From assembly GCA_002938205.1 (NCBI GenBank), contig PTKZ01000017.1:1-33959 (forward strand): a DNA stretch of 33,959 bases. Direction: 5' to 3'. Position 1 is the first letter of the stretch. Each line of letters opens with the position of its first letter. Below the pieces are notes generated by a model. The model saw only the letters and a list, made by a program, of their open reading frames with translations. It ran no database searches and had not been told where the DNA came from. This DNA is from Alphaproteobacteria bacterium MarineAlpha5_Bin5. Its GTDB lineage: Bacteria > Pseudomonadota > Alphaproteobacteria > HIMB59 > GCA-002718135. The position numbers and the translations under genes are program-made. Below are positions 1 through 9,532 of this stretch, piece after piece.

Positions 1-1
1 A

Positions 2-865
2 CAAGAAGCTATAAAAAAATATGGTAAGCCAGTTTATGTACGTCATGAAATTGTTCATAATAAATTTGTCGTTGAAAATCTAAGAAAACAAGGTGCTATT
101 TTTATAGAAGAATTAAAAGAAATTACTCAAAAAGATCGTCCTGTAATTTTTTCTGCTCATGGTGTGCCAAAATCAGTACCAGAAGAAGCAAAAAAATTAA
201 ATCTATTATTTTATGATGCTACTTGCCCACTCGTAAGTAAAATTCATAGAGAAGTTGAAAACTTTGATCGTAAAAATTTACCAGTTATTCTAATTGGTCA
301 TCATAATCATCCTGAAGTAATTGGTACAATGGGACAAACAAATAAAAATATTTATCTTGTTGAAAAAATTGAAGATATAGAAAAGCTGCCCATTAATGTT
401 GATACTAAAATTGCCTATGTAACTCAAACAACACTTTCAGTTGATGATACGAAGGATATAGTAGATGCAATAAAATTACACTTTCAATATGTATTAGAAC
501 CGAAGAAAAAAGATATTTGTTATGCGACAAGTAATAGACAAGATGCTGTGAAAAATATAGCAAAAAATTGTGATTATTTTTTAGTGATAGGTTCAAAAAA
601 TTCATCAAATTCACTTAGATTAGTTGAAGTTGCAAAAAAATATGGTGCTAAAAAATCATTATTAATTGATGATTTAAATGATATTAATAAAATTAATCTA
701 TATGAATCTACAAGTATTGGAATAACTGCAAGTGCATCATCTCCAGAAATTTTAATAACAAATATGTTAAAAAAATTAAAAGAAAAATTTATTATAAATA
801 TTATAGAATCTAGATATGAAAAAGAAGATGTGCATTTCCGAATTCCACAAAAACTGAAAGAATAA
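2..865 (+). CDS. ispH: 4-hydroxy-3-methylbut-2-enyl diphosphate reductase (IspH/LytB), 5' end outside the window
   Basis: IspH is the 4Fe-4S enzyme that makes IPP and DMAPP in the last step of the MEP isoprenoid pathway. The frame is open from base 2, so the start and the first cluster cysteine lie upstream. Visible family signatures in order are VRHEIVHNKFVVENL, FSAHGVPKSV, FYDATCPLVSKIH (second cluster Cys), GHHNHPEVIGTMGQ, TQTTLSVDDT, DICYATSNRQ (third cluster Cys), GSKNSSNSLRL and TASASSPEIL, all co-linear with E. coli IspH. About 287 codons are present of a usual 310-320. The GTG at 164 is internal, not the start. thrB begins 5 nt after the stop, and ispH-thrB-rnhA is a familiar alphaproteobacterial run. 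Confidence 0.96.
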   Translation, partial: QEAIKKYGKPVYVRHEIVHNKFVVENLRKQGAIFIEELKEITQKDRPVIFSAHGVPKSVPEEAKKLNLLFYDATCPLVSKIHREVENFDRKNLPVILIGHHNHPEVIGTMGQTNKNIYLVEKIEDIEKLPINVDTKIAYVTQTTLSVDDTKDIVDAIKLHFQYVLEPKKKDICYATSNRQDAVKNIAKNCDYFLVIGSKNSSNSLRLVEVAKKYGAKKSLLIDDLNDINKINLYESTSIGITASASSPEILITNMLKKLKEKFIINIIESRYEKEDVHFRIPQKLKE

Positions 866-870
866 TTTTA

Positions 871-1818
871 ATGGCTGTTTTCACTAAACTCGACAAAGAA
901 GATATTGTATCCTTGCTTAAAGATTACTCAATAGGTAAAATTTTATCTTATAAAGGGATTGTGGAAGGAATTGAGAATTCCAATTATAAAATTACTACAA
1001 AAAAAAATAACTATATTTTAACAATATTTGAAAAAAGAGTAAATCCTATTGATTTACCGTTTTTTATTGATTTACAAAAACATTTATCAATGAATGGTTT
1101 TCAATGCCCAAACCCAATTGAAAATAATTCAGGTAAAATAATTAATTATATTTACAATAAAAATGCTGTCTTAATTTCATTTTTAGAAGGTAAACAAATA
1201 GTTGATCCAAAACCATTGCACTGTGAACAGGTAGGTAGAATGATAGGTGAATTTTTTAATATAACTTCTTTATTTAATCAAAATAGAGAAAATACAATGG
1301 GATTAAAAAATTGGAAAGAAATTTTTTTTAAATTTAAGGATGTGGAAAGACATAAATATACAAATCTTATAGATCCTATGCAAAAAGAATTAATTTTTTT
1401 AGAATCTCATTGGCCAAATAAATTGCCTATGGGCATAATTCATGCTGATTTATTTAAAGACAATATTTTTTTTAATAATGATAAATTAACCGGGGTAATA
1501 GATTTTTATTTTGCTTGTAGTTATTTTAAAGCATATGAGCTTGCAATAGCAACTAATGCCTGGTGTTTTGATTTAAAGAATGGGTTTATTAAAGAAAATT
1601 TTCAATCCTTAATTGCAGGTTACAATGAGTATTTTTCTTTGACAAAAGAAGAGAAAAATAATTTTAATACATTGCTCCGTGGTGCAGCAATACGCATTCT
1701 AGTAACAAGAATGCATGACAGTATTTTTCATGATGAAAAAGCTATTATAGTTCCTAAAAATCCTGATGAATATTTTTCTATTTTAAAATGGCATCAAGAA
1801 AATTCAATTTTTGATTAA
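871..1818 (+). CDS. thrB: homoserine kinase (APH-fold ThrB)
   Basis: This is a 315-residue kinase that phosphorylates homoserine in threonine synthesis. It belongs to the aminoglycoside-phosphotransferase-like ThrB type common in alphaproteobacteria, not to the GHMP kinase type. The catalytic loop reads [14 protein letters not shown], with H191, D193 and N198, and the metal-binding Asp follows in TGVIDFYFA (D211). The N-terminal lobe carries the nucleotide-binding segment GIENSNYKI near residues 33-41. ATG at 871 follows ispH by 5 nt, without a clear Shine-Dalgarno sequence. The last base of its TAA is the A of the rnhA ATG, so the three genes are probably co-transcribed. The next enzyme of the pathway, threonine synthase, is at 18931. 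Confidence 0.93.
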   Translation: MAVFTKLDKEDIVSLLKDYSIGKILSYKGIVEGIENSNYKITTKKNNYILTIFEKRVNPIDLPFFIDLQKHLSMNGFQCPNPIENNSGKIINYIYNKNAVLISFLEGKQIVDPKPLHCEQVGRMIGEFFNITSLFNQNRENTMGLKNWKEIFFKFKDVERHKYTNLIDPMQKELIFLESHWPNKLPMGIIHADLFKDNIFFNNDKLTGVIDFYFACSYFKAYELAIATNAWCFDLKNGFIKENFQSLIAGYNEYFSLTKEEKNNFNTLLRGAAIRILVTRMHDSIFHDEKAIIVPKNPDEYFSILKWHQENSIFD

Positions 1819-2246
1819 TGATAAATATTTATACTGATGGTGCTTGTTCTGGTAACCCTGGAGTTGGTGGATGGGGAGTTGTGATAATTTTAGAAAATAA
1901 TGAACCTATTTACTTGAATGGTGGTGATAACAATACAACAAATAATCGCATGGAATTAATGGCTGCTATTGAAGGTCTAAAATATTTTAGTAAAAGTAAA
2001 AATGTTACTCTTTTCACAGACAGTAAATATGTAAAAAATGGTATTGAGTTGTGGATTTATAATTGGAAAAAGAATGGTTGGAAAACTGCATCAAAGAAAC
2101 GAGTAAAGAATAAAGAATTATGGTTGGAATTGGATTTAGAAATAGCTAAACACAATATAGTATGGAAATGGGTTAAAGGTCATGCAGGTAATGCACATAA
2201 TGAAAAGGCAGATTTTCTTGCTCGACGATTTATTGAAGAAATCTAA
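1818..2246 (+). CDS. rnhA: ribonuclease HI
   Basis: RNase HI cleaves the RNA strand of RNA-DNA hybrids in the cytoplasm. The full acidic active site is visible: D7 in [13 protein letters not shown]46 in NRMELMAA, D68 in LFTDSKYV and D132 in [10 protein letters not shown], with the conserved His at 122 in [11 protein letters not shown]. The 142-residue length is normal, and the basic loop [20 protein letters not shown] (residues 81-100) is the hybrid-binding handle region of E. coli-type RNase HI. ATG overlaps the thrB stop by one base, indicating translational coupling. The gene ends 35 nt before the convergent transporter gene. Confidence 0.96.
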   Translation: MINIYTDGACSGNPGVGGWGVVIILENNEPIYLNGGDNNTTNNRMELMAAIEGLKYFSKSKNVTLFTDSKYVKNGIELWIYNWKKNGWKTASKKRVKNKELWLELDLEIAKHNIVWKWVKGHAGNAHNEKADFLARRFIEEI

Positions 2247-2281
2247 TATTTTCTTTTTAAATAATAATAAAATTAGAGCTC

Positions 2282-3145
2282 TTAATTTCTAAAACTATTT
2301 TTTAAAACATATATTCCTGAAATTGTAATGATTGAAGCTCCAATTAATGTGAATATATCAGGAAAATCTTTATAAAAAATATAACCCAAAATAATTGCCC
2401 AAAAAATTAAAGTATAATGAAAAGGTTGAACTATACTAGCTCTAGCCTTGCTTAAAGCAATGATTTGAAAATAAATACCCATTGAAAAAAATATTCCAAT
2501 ACCAAAAAAAAGCAAATAGGAAAATGTTTGAAGAGGCTGCCAAAAAAAATAAGCAAAAAAACTCATTAAAAATATTCCTATAACAGATGTATAAAATAAA
2601 GAAGTTTCAGTGGAATCAAATTCTGAAACTTTTCTCGTAATTATTTGATAAAAACTTAATAAAAACGCTGCCCCTAAGGGTATTAATGATTTTGAATCAA
2701 ATATAGACAAACCAGGTCGCATTATGATTAAAACACCAACAAAACCAATAAATATTGCAAACCATGTTCTTAATGAAACATACTCTCTTAATATAATTGA
2801 GGATAAAGCAACAACAATAACTGGAGTTAATGCCCCAATACTATGCGCATTTGCTAAAGAAAGATAGCGAAATGCTAAAACAAAACATGCTGATTCCAAT
2901 AAAGAAAGAATGCTTCTTAAAAATTGTAATTTAAAATTTTTAGATCTATAAAACGTATAATTTTTTTTTCTACGCGATTCTAAATAGGATAAAAATAAAG
3001 TAAAAAAATATTTTATAAAAAGTAGTTGAAAAATAGAGTGATAAATAACTGCAGTTTTTTGCATTACATCTAATAATGAAAAAGATAAATAAGCTGCAAT
3101 TGCAAATAATATTCCAACACTTTCTATTGATTTAATATTAAACAT
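2282..3145 (-). CDS. DMT superfamily transporter (EamA family)
   Basis: A 287-residue, very hydrophobic protein with two tandem EamA-type repeats (about residues 10-140 and 150-283), together giving roughly ten membrane helices. Recognisable family features include the end of repeat one (FIGFVGVLIIMRPGL) and the repeat-two segment ARASIVQPFHYTLIFWAIILGY (about residues 235-256). Family members export amino acids, nucleosides or other small metabolites across the inner membrane; the substrate here cannot be told from sequence. It lies 17 nt after the alcohol dehydrogenase gene on the same strand and is probably the last gene of a three-gene operon with that enzyme and the serine hydrolase. ATG start; no Shine-Dalgarno sequence seen. 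Confidence 0.85.
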   Translation of the reverse strand: MFNIKSIESVGILFAIAAYLSFSLLDVMQKTAVIYHSIFQLLFIKYFFTLFLSYLESRRKKNYTFYRSKNFKLQFLRSILSLLESACFVLAFRYLSLANAHSIGALTPVIVVALSSIILREYVSLRTWFAIFIGFVGVLIIMRPGLSIFDSKSLIPLGAAFLLSFYQIITRKVSEFDSTETSLFYTSVIGIFLMSFFAYFFWQPLQTFSYLLFFGIGIFFSMGIYFQIIALSKARASIVQPFHYTLIFWAIILGYIFYKDFPDIFTLIGASIITISGIYVLKNSFRN

Positions 3146-3162
3146 AATTTAATAAAAACTAA

Positions 3163-4296
3163 CTAAGGATTAACTAAAACTTTCATTGACTTATCGCTCA
3201 TGGCAGTGTTCATAGCCTCATGAATATTATCAATGCTAAAATTATGTGATATTATTTTACTCCAAGGAAGTTTATCAATAGTTCTATCAAGTAATTTTAT
3301 TGATGGATAATATTGAGATATATCATCACCTCCTACTCCTATTACTCTTGCACTTTTTTCTAATATTTGTGAATGGGGATTAATAAGGATATCATGTGAA
3401 TTAGAGAAAATGCCAACTTCTAATACCATTCCACCTTCCCTGATCAAATCAAGAGCAATTCCAAAACCTTCAGCTACTCCACTACAATCAACTACTAGAT
3501 CAACACCAAAATTATCTGTAATTTTGTTTATATTATCTTTTATTTCATCCTTATCATTGCTTATTATTATATTTGTTGCTCCAAAATCTTCTGCAATAGA
3601 AGTTCTAAACTTGCTAGGATCAATAGAAATAAGTTTTCCTGCGCCCATTAAATTCGCTTTGATCAAATGAAACAAACCAATTGGACCTGTACCTAATATA
3701 GCCACACTATCACCACTTCTAAAAGGCTCCCATTCAGAAGACCATTGTCTAGCTTTATCTAAACAACCCGTTACTGATAATGGCTCTATAAATGTCCCAA
3801 ACTGTGGATCTAAATTGTCAGGATATTTAAATAAGTGACTTCCAGGAATAATATATAAATATTCGCTCCAACCTCCAAAAATATGAGGCTCTTTACCAGC
3901 ACCAATATTATTTCCATAATCAAGTTTACATTCACAATAATAATAAGGTCTATTATTTCGACAAGCAAAACACTTACCACATGAAATATTTGGAGCAGGA
4001 ACGACTCTATCTCCAACAAATAATTCTTGTCCATCATGATCAAGTAGATTGCCTCTTATTTCCTCTATTATACCTACATTTTCATGTCCTTGAATTACGG
4101 GTAGTGGTATTGGTCTACCACCTTTTTGATGAAAATATCCTTCGAATGAATGTTTGTCTGTTCCACAAATTCCCGAATATTCCATTTTTATTATTGCACA
4201 ATTTTCATCTAAATCAGGATAAGGATAATCTTTAATTGTAAGTAAACCTTTAGCTTCTAAAGTAACTGCTTTAACTTTTCTATTTTTACCTCTCAT
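3163..4296 (-). CDS. zinc-dependent medium-chain alcohol dehydrogenase
   Basis: A 377-residue MDR-family oxidoreductase. The catalytic zinc site is C44 in SGICGTDKH and H71-E72 in QGHENVG. The structural zinc lobe has C106, C109, C112 and C121, with x8 rather than the usual x7 before the last Cys. The Rossmann fold begins at VAILGTGPIGLFHLIK (about residue 201), and an acidic residue in SIDPSK after the second strand favours NAD. The overall build resembles sorbitol, threonine and similar polyol or hydroxy-acid dehydrogenases; the substrate is unknown. The serine hydrolase gene ends 30 nt upstream and the DMT transporter follows 17 nt downstream, suggesting a small catabolic unit. Confidence 0.86.
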   Translation of the reverse strand: MRGKNRKVKAVTLEAKGLLTIKDYPYPDLDENCAIIKMEYSGICGTDKHSFEGYFHQKGGRPIPLPVIQGHENVGIIEEIRGNLLDHDGQELFVGDRVVPAPNISCGKCFACRNNRPYYYCECKLDYGNNIGAGKEPHIFGGWSEYLYIIPGSHLFKYPDNLDPQFGTFIEPLSVTGCLDKARQWSSEWEPFRSGDSVAILGTGPIGLFHLIKANLMGAGKLISIDPSKFRTSIAEDFGATNIIISNDKDEIKDNINKITDNFGVDLVVDCSGVAEGFGIALDLIREGGMVLEVGIFSNSHDILINPHSQILEKSARVIGVGGDDISQYYPSIKLLDRTIDKLPWSKIISHNFSIDNIHEAMNTAMSDKSMKVLVNP

Positions 4297-4326
4297 AAAA
4301 TATATCTTTATATAGTCTTATTACCT

Positions 4327-5520
4327 TTATTCTAAATTAGAATAAATAAATTTATAAAAATCATTTTTTAAATTTGGATTTCCAAATAATACTTGCGTCA
4401 TTAGTATAGCTGTCATTTGTTTTGTATTATCCACTAAAAAATAAGTAGATGCTGCACCAGCCCATCCAAATTCACCAATAGAGCCTAAATTATTGTTCCG
4501 CTTTAAGTTCATTAAAGTTCTGAAACCAAGTCCCCACCCATAAGCTTTAAGATCATTAGTATAATTATCATCTTTTACAACTCCAATACTTGAAATTTCA
4601 ATTGGAAAATGCTTTGAATGCAAAGCATTTGTGGTCATTAATTTTAGTGAATTTTCAGTGATTATATTTTGTCCATCTTTAGTTTTTCCATCATGCAACA
4701 TTTTTGCAAAAATGGCATAATCATTTATCGTTGAAAATAATCCATGCCCTCCTCGTGCATAATTTTTTTCATGGAGAGGATAAGCATAATTTCCAATTTT
4801 TTGTGAATCTGAAATTAATTTAGTTAATTTATTATTGATTGGATCATATTCATAAGATTGCATTACTCTATTTGATTCATTTTCAGAAATTATAAAATCA
4901 GTTTCATACATTTTTAAAGGAATAAAAATTTTCTCTTTTAAAATATGTTGAAGTGAATTATTTTCAACTACCTCAATTATTCTTGCTAATATATCCATAG
5001 AAACTGAATACCGCCAACTAGTTCCAGGTTGAAAAAGTAGAGGTGTTTTTGACAAAATATTAATTTCCTCTTCAAGACTTGTAAAATCTGAATTAAACAA
5101 GCGTGTCCGATCATATTCTTTTCCTACAGGATCAGCTAAAAAATTATATGAGAACCCAGCTGTATGAAGAAATAATTCTTTTATGGTTGGTATTCTTTTA
5201 AGATTTTCAACTTCTTGTATTGGTCCATTTTGATTTGTAAGAACTTTTAAATTTGAGAATTCTGGTAAATATTTAGTTATAGGATCATTCAAATTAATTT
5301 TATTTTGTTCAATAAGTTGCATTGCTGCAACAGCAATGACAGGTTTTGTCATAGACCAAATTCTATAAATAGCATTTTCCTTGATAGGAATTTTTGATTC
5401 AAGATTATTGAAGCCAACTTTTCCTGATAATACTTTATTCTTAATATTAATTTGCCACTGTATTCCAGGATAAAAACCCTCCTCAATATATTTTAAAAAT
5501 AAATTATTTAGTTCGTCCAT
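4327..5520 (-). CDS. beta-lactamase-fold serine hydrolase (class C / EstB type)
   Basis: A 397-residue member of the beta-lactamase/penicillin-binding-protein-like family. The nucleophile motif SMTK sits at residues 56-59, the Tyr motif at Y171 (WRYSVSMDIL), and the third motif region is GWAGAASTYFLVD near the C-terminus, as in EstB-like esterases rather than true beta-lactamases. HGLFSTINDYAIFAKML is also typical of this group. There is no signal peptide, so it should act in the cytoplasm as an esterase or amidase of unknown substrate. It is the first gene of a probable operon with the alcohol dehydrogenase and the transporter. Its ATG lies 47 nt from the divergent FAD oxidase start at 5568. 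Confidence 0.86.
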   Translation of the reverse strand: MDELNNLFLKYIEEGFYPGIQWQINIKNKVLSGKVGFNNLESKIPIKENAIYRIWSMTKPVIAVAAMQLIEQNKINLNDPITKYLPEFSNLKVLTNQNGPIQEVENLKRIPTIKELFLHTAGFSYNFLADPVGKEYDRTRLFNSDFTSLEEEINILSKTPLLFQPGTSWRYSVSMDILARIIEVVENNSLQHILKEKIFIPLKMYETDFIISENESNRVMQSYEYDPINNKLTKLISDSQKIGNYAYPLHEKNYARGGHGLFSTINDYAIFAKMLHDGKTKDGQNIITENSLKLMTTNALHSKHFPIEISSIGVVKDDNYTNDLKAYGWGLGFRTLMNLKRNNNLGSIGEFGWAGAASTYFLVDNTKQMTAILMTQVLFGNPNLKNDFYKFIYSNLE

Positions 5521-5567
5521 TTCTTTGATTTCATTTTATGCTGAATTTGATAATATTTATTTATTAT

Positions 5568-6947
5568 ATGAAAAATCAAGTATTGCAAAATGAACTTATT
5601 AACTTGTTAGGTAATCGATACTCAACATCAGAATCAACAAGATTAAACTATTCTAGAGGTGAAGATGTATTTGAGCCAAAACTCTCACAAGCAGTAGTGT
5701 TTCCTGAAACTAATGAAGAAATTTCAACTATTGTAAAATTATGCAATACCCATAATATACCTATTGTACCCTTTGGAGCAGGCACTTCTCTTGAAGGCCA
5801 TGTTTTAGGAAATCAAGATGGTATTACTCTCTCCTTAGAAAAAATGAATAAAGTGTTAAGCGTTAATGAGGAAGATTTTGATTGTAGAGTCCAAGCATAT
5901 GTTACGCGTAAACAATTAAATCAAGAATTAAAAGCTAAAGGTGTTTTTTTCCCAATTGATCCAGGAGCAGATGCAACTATTGGTGGAATGACTGCAACTT
6001 CAGCATCAGGCACAATGGCAGTTAAATACGGCACGATGAAAACAGTTATAACTGGACTAACTGTTATTATAGCATCGGGTGAGATTATAAGAACAGGAAC
6101 AAGAACAAAAAAAACAGCCGCTGGATATAACTTAACAAATTTATTTATTGGTTCTGAGGGTACACTCGGAATAATATCTGAAATACACCTAAGATTGTCC
6201 CCAATACCTGAGAATATAATGAGTGCTATATGTCAATTTGATAATTTAGAACAAGCAGTTTTAACTGCAAAAGAAATAATCCAATACGGTGTTCAAATTG
6301 CACGTATTGAAATGTTAAACAAAGATCAAATGGATATGTGTATTCAATATTCTAATTTAAATAATATTGAAGCAAAACCAACATTGTTTTATGAATTTCA
6401 TGGAAGTGAGTCATCAAATAAAGAATCGATTGATTTAGTTAAAAGTTTATCTGAAAATAATAAAGGGAGCGAATTTAAATGGGCTTCTTCTACAGAAGAG
6501 CGTAATAAGTTGTGGCAAGCAAGACATGATGCATATTATGCAGTCAAAGCACAAAGTAATAATATAAAAGTTTATGTAACAGATATATGTGTACCTATAT
6601 CAAATTTAGTTGAATCAATTACATTTGCTGAAAAAGAAATTAAGAAATTTGGTTTGAGAGCTCCTATGGTAGGACATGTAGGGGATGGTAATTTTCATGT
6701 AGCAATTATTTATGAACCAGAAAAAAAAGAGAGTTATAAAATAATAAGAGAATTTAGTGATAAATTAATTGACAAAGCACTAAAACTTGATGGCACCATT
6801 ACTGGCGAACATGGAATTGGTATTCAAAAAAAAGAATATTTAATCAAACAACATCCTGATAATATTGCGCTAATGCAAGGAATAAAAAAATTACTTGATC
6901 CAAAAAACATTATGAATCCAGGTAAGATTTTTGATCTATCAAATTAG
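5568..6947 (+). CDS. FAD-linked D-lactate/2-hydroxyacid dehydrogenase (GlcD/Dld family)
   Basis: A 459-residue flavoprotein of the FAD-binding type 4 (VAO/PCMH) family with the C-terminal FAD-oxidase domain. The pyrophosphate loop is VPFGAGTSLEGHV, followed by GGMTATSASGTMAVKYG, the AAGYNLTNLFIGSEGTLGII segment, and the C-terminal signatures MVGHVGDGNFHVAII and GTITGEHGIG. The family oxidises D-lactate, glycolate or similar D-2-hydroxyacids and passes electrons to quinone or cytochrome c; the pattern is closest to D-lactate dehydrogenase (cytochrome). I chose ATG 5568 (MKNQVLQNEL): the upstream in-frame ATG at 5538 would add ten residues not seen in the family. The last 9 nt overlap the convergent peroxiredoxin gene. 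Confidence 0.88.
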   Translation: MKNQVLQNELINLLGNRYSTSESTRLNYSRGEDVFEPKLSQAVVFPETNEEISTIVKLCNTHNIPIVPFGAGTSLEGHVLGNQDGITLSLEKMNKVLSVNEEDFDCRVQAYVTRKQLNQELKAKGVFFPIDPGADATIGGMTATSASGTMAVKYGTMKTVITGLTVIIASGEIIRTGTRTKKTAAGYNLTNLFIGSEGTLGIISEIHLRLSPIPENIMSAICQFDNLEQAVLTAKEIIQYGVQIARIEMLNKDQMDMCIQYSNLNNIEAKPTLFYEFHGSESSNKESIDLVKSLSENNKGSEFKWASSTEERNKLWQARHDAYYAVKAQSNNIKVYVTDICVPISNLVESITFAEKEIKKFGLRAPMVGHVGDGNFHVAIIYEPEKKESYKIIREFSDKLIDKALKLDGTITGEHGIGIQKKEYLIKQHPDNIALMQGIKKLLDPKNIMNPGKIFDLSN

Positions 6948-7418
6948 TTTACATTTTTTTAAAATATATTCTGCTGAACTAACTTTGTATTCTCCTGGTT
7001 TTTCAATAAACAGTTTTTTAACAGTATTATTTTCTACAATCATTGCAAACCTATTAGAGCGCATGCCCATATGATTAACAGAAATATCAACTAATAGCTC
7101 AAATGATTTAGCTACATCTCCGTTTCCATCCGCAATTCCGATTATTTTATGGTTTTCACCAAAACTTAAAAGCCAAGCTTTCATTACAAAAGCATCATTC
7201 ACTGATAAGCAATAAATATCATCAATTTTAATATCTTTAAAAGAAGAATAAAGTTTAATAAATCCAGGAAAATGCTTTTCTGAGCAAGTAGGAGTAAAAG
7301 CACCCGGAACTCCAAAAATAATTACTTTTTTATTTTTTAGTTCTTCACTAAGTTTTAGCTTAAAGCTATTTTCATTTTTAATTATGGGTACAATAATATC
7401 AGATATCTTATTTGGCAT
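6939..7418 (-). CDS. peroxiredoxin (Prx5 / AhpE-like redoxin family)
   Basis: A 159-residue thiol peroxidase reducing hydrogen and organic peroxides. The peroxidatic cysteine is C45 in GVPGAFTPTCSEKHFPGF, the hallmark of the Prx5 subfamily. Further conserved segments are CLSVNDAFVMKAW and GMRSNRFAMIV. Cysteines at 70 and 156 could take part in resolution, though many bacterial Prx5 enzymes use glutathione or glutaredoxin. It starts 1 nt after the stop of the DsbD-type gene on the same strand, so the two are very likely co-transcribed. No signal peptide, so cytoplasmic. The 3' end overlaps the convergent FAD oxidase by 9 nt. Confidence 0.92.
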   Translation of the reverse strand: MPNKISDIIVPIIKNENSFKLKLSEELKNKKVIIFGVPGAFTPTCSEKHFPGFIKLYSSFKDIKIDDIYCLSVNDAFVMKAWLLSFGENHKIIGIADGNGDVAKSFELLVDISVNHMGMRSNRFAMIVENNTVKKLFIEKPGEYKVSSAEYILKKCKLI

Positions 7419-7419
7419 T

Positions 7420-9459
7420 TTATTTCTTTAGTTTATTTATTGAACTTACTATTTCTTTTTCAGAAATCAATTCTGATAATATTATACCTTCAGGATAATT
7501 GTTTGAAAAAAAAGCATTAAATGGAATACCAAATTTATTATAATTATTTAAAAAAATATTAATTTTTTTATTAGGTTTTGTCCAATCCCCACGTACTAAA
7601 ATGACATTATTATTCTTCAAAAGGTCGATTACATTTTTTGAATTCAGAACATTTATTTTATTAAATTGACAAGTTGCACACCAATCAGCAGTTATGTCTA
7701 CAAATACAATATCTGTTGCAATAAGTTTATTAAAATTAATAGTATCAAAATCTTGCCAATCTTTATCAATATTGTATTTTTGGTTTTGCTGCAAAAAACT
7801 AAAAATAGGTAATATTAAAAATAATAATAAGATTATAAAAGTAAGAGAATTTCTAAAGTATAATATTTTTCTACGATAAATTAATATTATTAAGAGCAAA
7901 ATAGAAATAATAAAATAATAATAGTTAAAAAAATTAAGCAAAATATTTGCAAGCCATATTGTAGTAAAAAATAATAAAAAACCTAAAAAAACCTTAATAT
8001 ATTGCATCCATTTTCCTGGCTTAGGAATAAAAAAAATTAATTTAGGAAACAATGTAATTAATAAATATGGAGAGCTCATACCAATGCCCATAAATAAAAA
8101 AATCATAATTGATATAAGGGATGATTGTGTAAAAGCTGCTGTAATAGCCGTTCCAACAAAAGGAGCTGAACAGGGTGTTGCCATCAAAGTAGCAAAAAAA
8201 CCATTAAAATAATCTTTAGTATATGAATTTGATTTTGCATTTATAAATTTAAGATTATTTATAAAATTTGGCATTTGAAGTTCAAATTGACCAAACAAAT
8301 TCATCATAAAAAGAAAAATAATTGAAGTAATTATAACTAAAAAGTAAGGTTGTTGAAATTGCATGCCCCAAGAAATAGATACATTTAACTGTTTAAGAAG
8401 TAAAAAGATTAGCCCAAGTAAAACAAAAGAAGAAACTATACCTATGCTTGTAATTAAAAAACTTGTTCGAGTTTTCTTTATATCAGCTGTTAAGACTGAC
8501 ATTAATTTTATTGATAAAACTGGCAATACACAAGGCATAACATTTAAAATCACACCAGCTATTAAAGAAATTACAATATAGAATAATAATGGATTTTGAT
8601 AAAATTTGTATTCAGCTAATTCTTCTAATTTAATTTTACTAACAAAAGAATAATTATGATTCTTATCTATTAACAAAACTTCAATTTCAAAATCTTCTTT
8701 ACTAAATAATTTTTTTTCAAAACTAAAAGATGCTATTAGAGATTTATAATCAAGAGAATAGTCAATAATTTTATCTACTACAGGCAATCCAAAAGGGGTA
8801 TGAATAAAAATTTTTGGATTTTCAAAATTATTATAAGTTTCTGCATTAACTTCTAATAATATTTTATTTTTATCTTTAAATGCTCTTGTTTCAAATTTTT
8901 TTATAAAAGATAAATCTTTATTTTTTAAAGGGATACTTGATTGAGCCTTCTCAACAACATAATAATATTCTGTTGTTTTTGCTAATCCAGGAGGAACATC
9001 AAGAAAAATTCTAGCATTACCTGGAATACAAATATCTTTACAAATTAAATAGTTGATAGATATATCTAAATTAGTAATTTTGCTTTTATTCTCAATTTTA
9101 ACTTCAATGGGAAAAATAACCTTATCCTCATATCCAATAGAATTAAGACCTAGTATTTGAAACTCCTTTGGTTTTGGCCATTGTAATTTAATATCTTTAA
9201 CATTAATTGATTCATCCCAAACTATATTCTGAGGAAATCCGCCATCTCCAGGAGACTGCCAATAAGTTTTCCAACCTGGATCCATTTCATATTCAAGACC
9301 TAAAATAATTTTTTCTTGATTATTATTATGTGTAAAGGGAGAAATAAGTCTAACCTTTGATGCTTCACCTTCACTCCATTGACTGGATAAACCGAATATA
9401 GCAGGACTAAATAACCATACGCTAAAAAATATAATTGTATTTTTTAATAAATTCTTCAC
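7420..9459 (-). CDS. dsbD: DsbD/ScsB-type thiol-disulfide interchange protein
   Basis: A 679-residue inner-membrane protein that carries reducing power from the cytoplasm to the periplasm. The order is a signal peptide (1-23), a periplasmic DsbD-like domain with C140 and C144 (LICKDICIPG), a transmembrane domain from about residue 290 with the redox cysteine pair C310 (NVMPCVLPV) and C430 (ATPCSAPF), and a C-terminal thioredoxin domain with WCATC (C594, C597). All three redox centres of the DsbD electron relay are present. The long N-terminal part fits the ScsB-like variant often found in alphaproteobacteria. The start is GTG at 9459, with no better ATG nearby. The peroxiredoxin follows after 1 nt; a DsbD-peroxiredoxin pair suggests shared thiol-stress defence. 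Confidence 0.92.
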   Translation of the reverse strand: MKNLLKNTIIFFSVWLFSPAIFGLSSQWSEGEASKVRLISPFTHNNNQEKIILGLEYEMDPGWKTYWQSPGDGGFPQNIVWDESINVKDIKLQWPKPKEFQILGLNSIGYEDKVIFPIEVKIENKSKITNLDISINYLICKDICIPGNARIFLDVPPGLAKTTEYYYVVEKAQSSIPLKNKDLSFIKKFETRAFKDKNKILLEVNAETYNNFENPKIFIHTPFGLPVVDKIIDYSLDYKSLIASFSFEKKLFSKEDFEIEVLLIDKNHNYSFVSKIKLEELAEYKFYQNPLLFYIVISLIAGVILNVMPCVLPVLSIKLMSVLTADIKKTRTSFLITSIGIVSSFVLLGLIFLLLKQLNVSISWGMQFQQPYFLVIITSIIFLFMMNLFGQFELQMPNFINNLKFINAKSNSYTKDYFNGFFATLMATPCSAPFVGTAITAAFTQSSLISIMIFLFMGIGMSSPYLLITLFPKLIFFIPKPGKWMQYIKVFLGFLLFFTTIWLANILLNFFNYYYFIISILLLIILIYRRKILYFRNSLTFIILLLFLILPIFSFLQQNQKYNIDKDWQDFDTINFNKLIATDIVFVDITADWCATCQFNKINVLNSKNVIDLLKNNNVILVRGDWTKPNKKINIFLNNYNKFGIPFNAFFSNNYPEGIILSELISEKEIVSSINKLKK

Positions 9460-9532
9460 TATTATTATTCATTTAGTATGTTAAATATAATAATATACAA
9501 TTAGATACTATAAAATACTAATATAAATAATT

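Noticed and set aside
2270-2289. Inverted repeat around AGAGCTCT between rnhA and the transporter gene
   Set aside because: The arms meet with almost no loop and one bulge, so it would not form a sound terminator hairpin.
3410-4235. Open frames antisense to the zinc dehydrogenase
   Set aside because: They lie fully inside a well-supported gene and have repetitive low-complexity composition; no independent support.
5538-5567. Upstream in-frame ATG for the FAD-linked dehydrogenase
   Set aside because: It adds ten hydrophobic residues (MLNLIIFIYY) not expected in this soluble or peripheral family; ATG 5568 gives the normal N-terminus.
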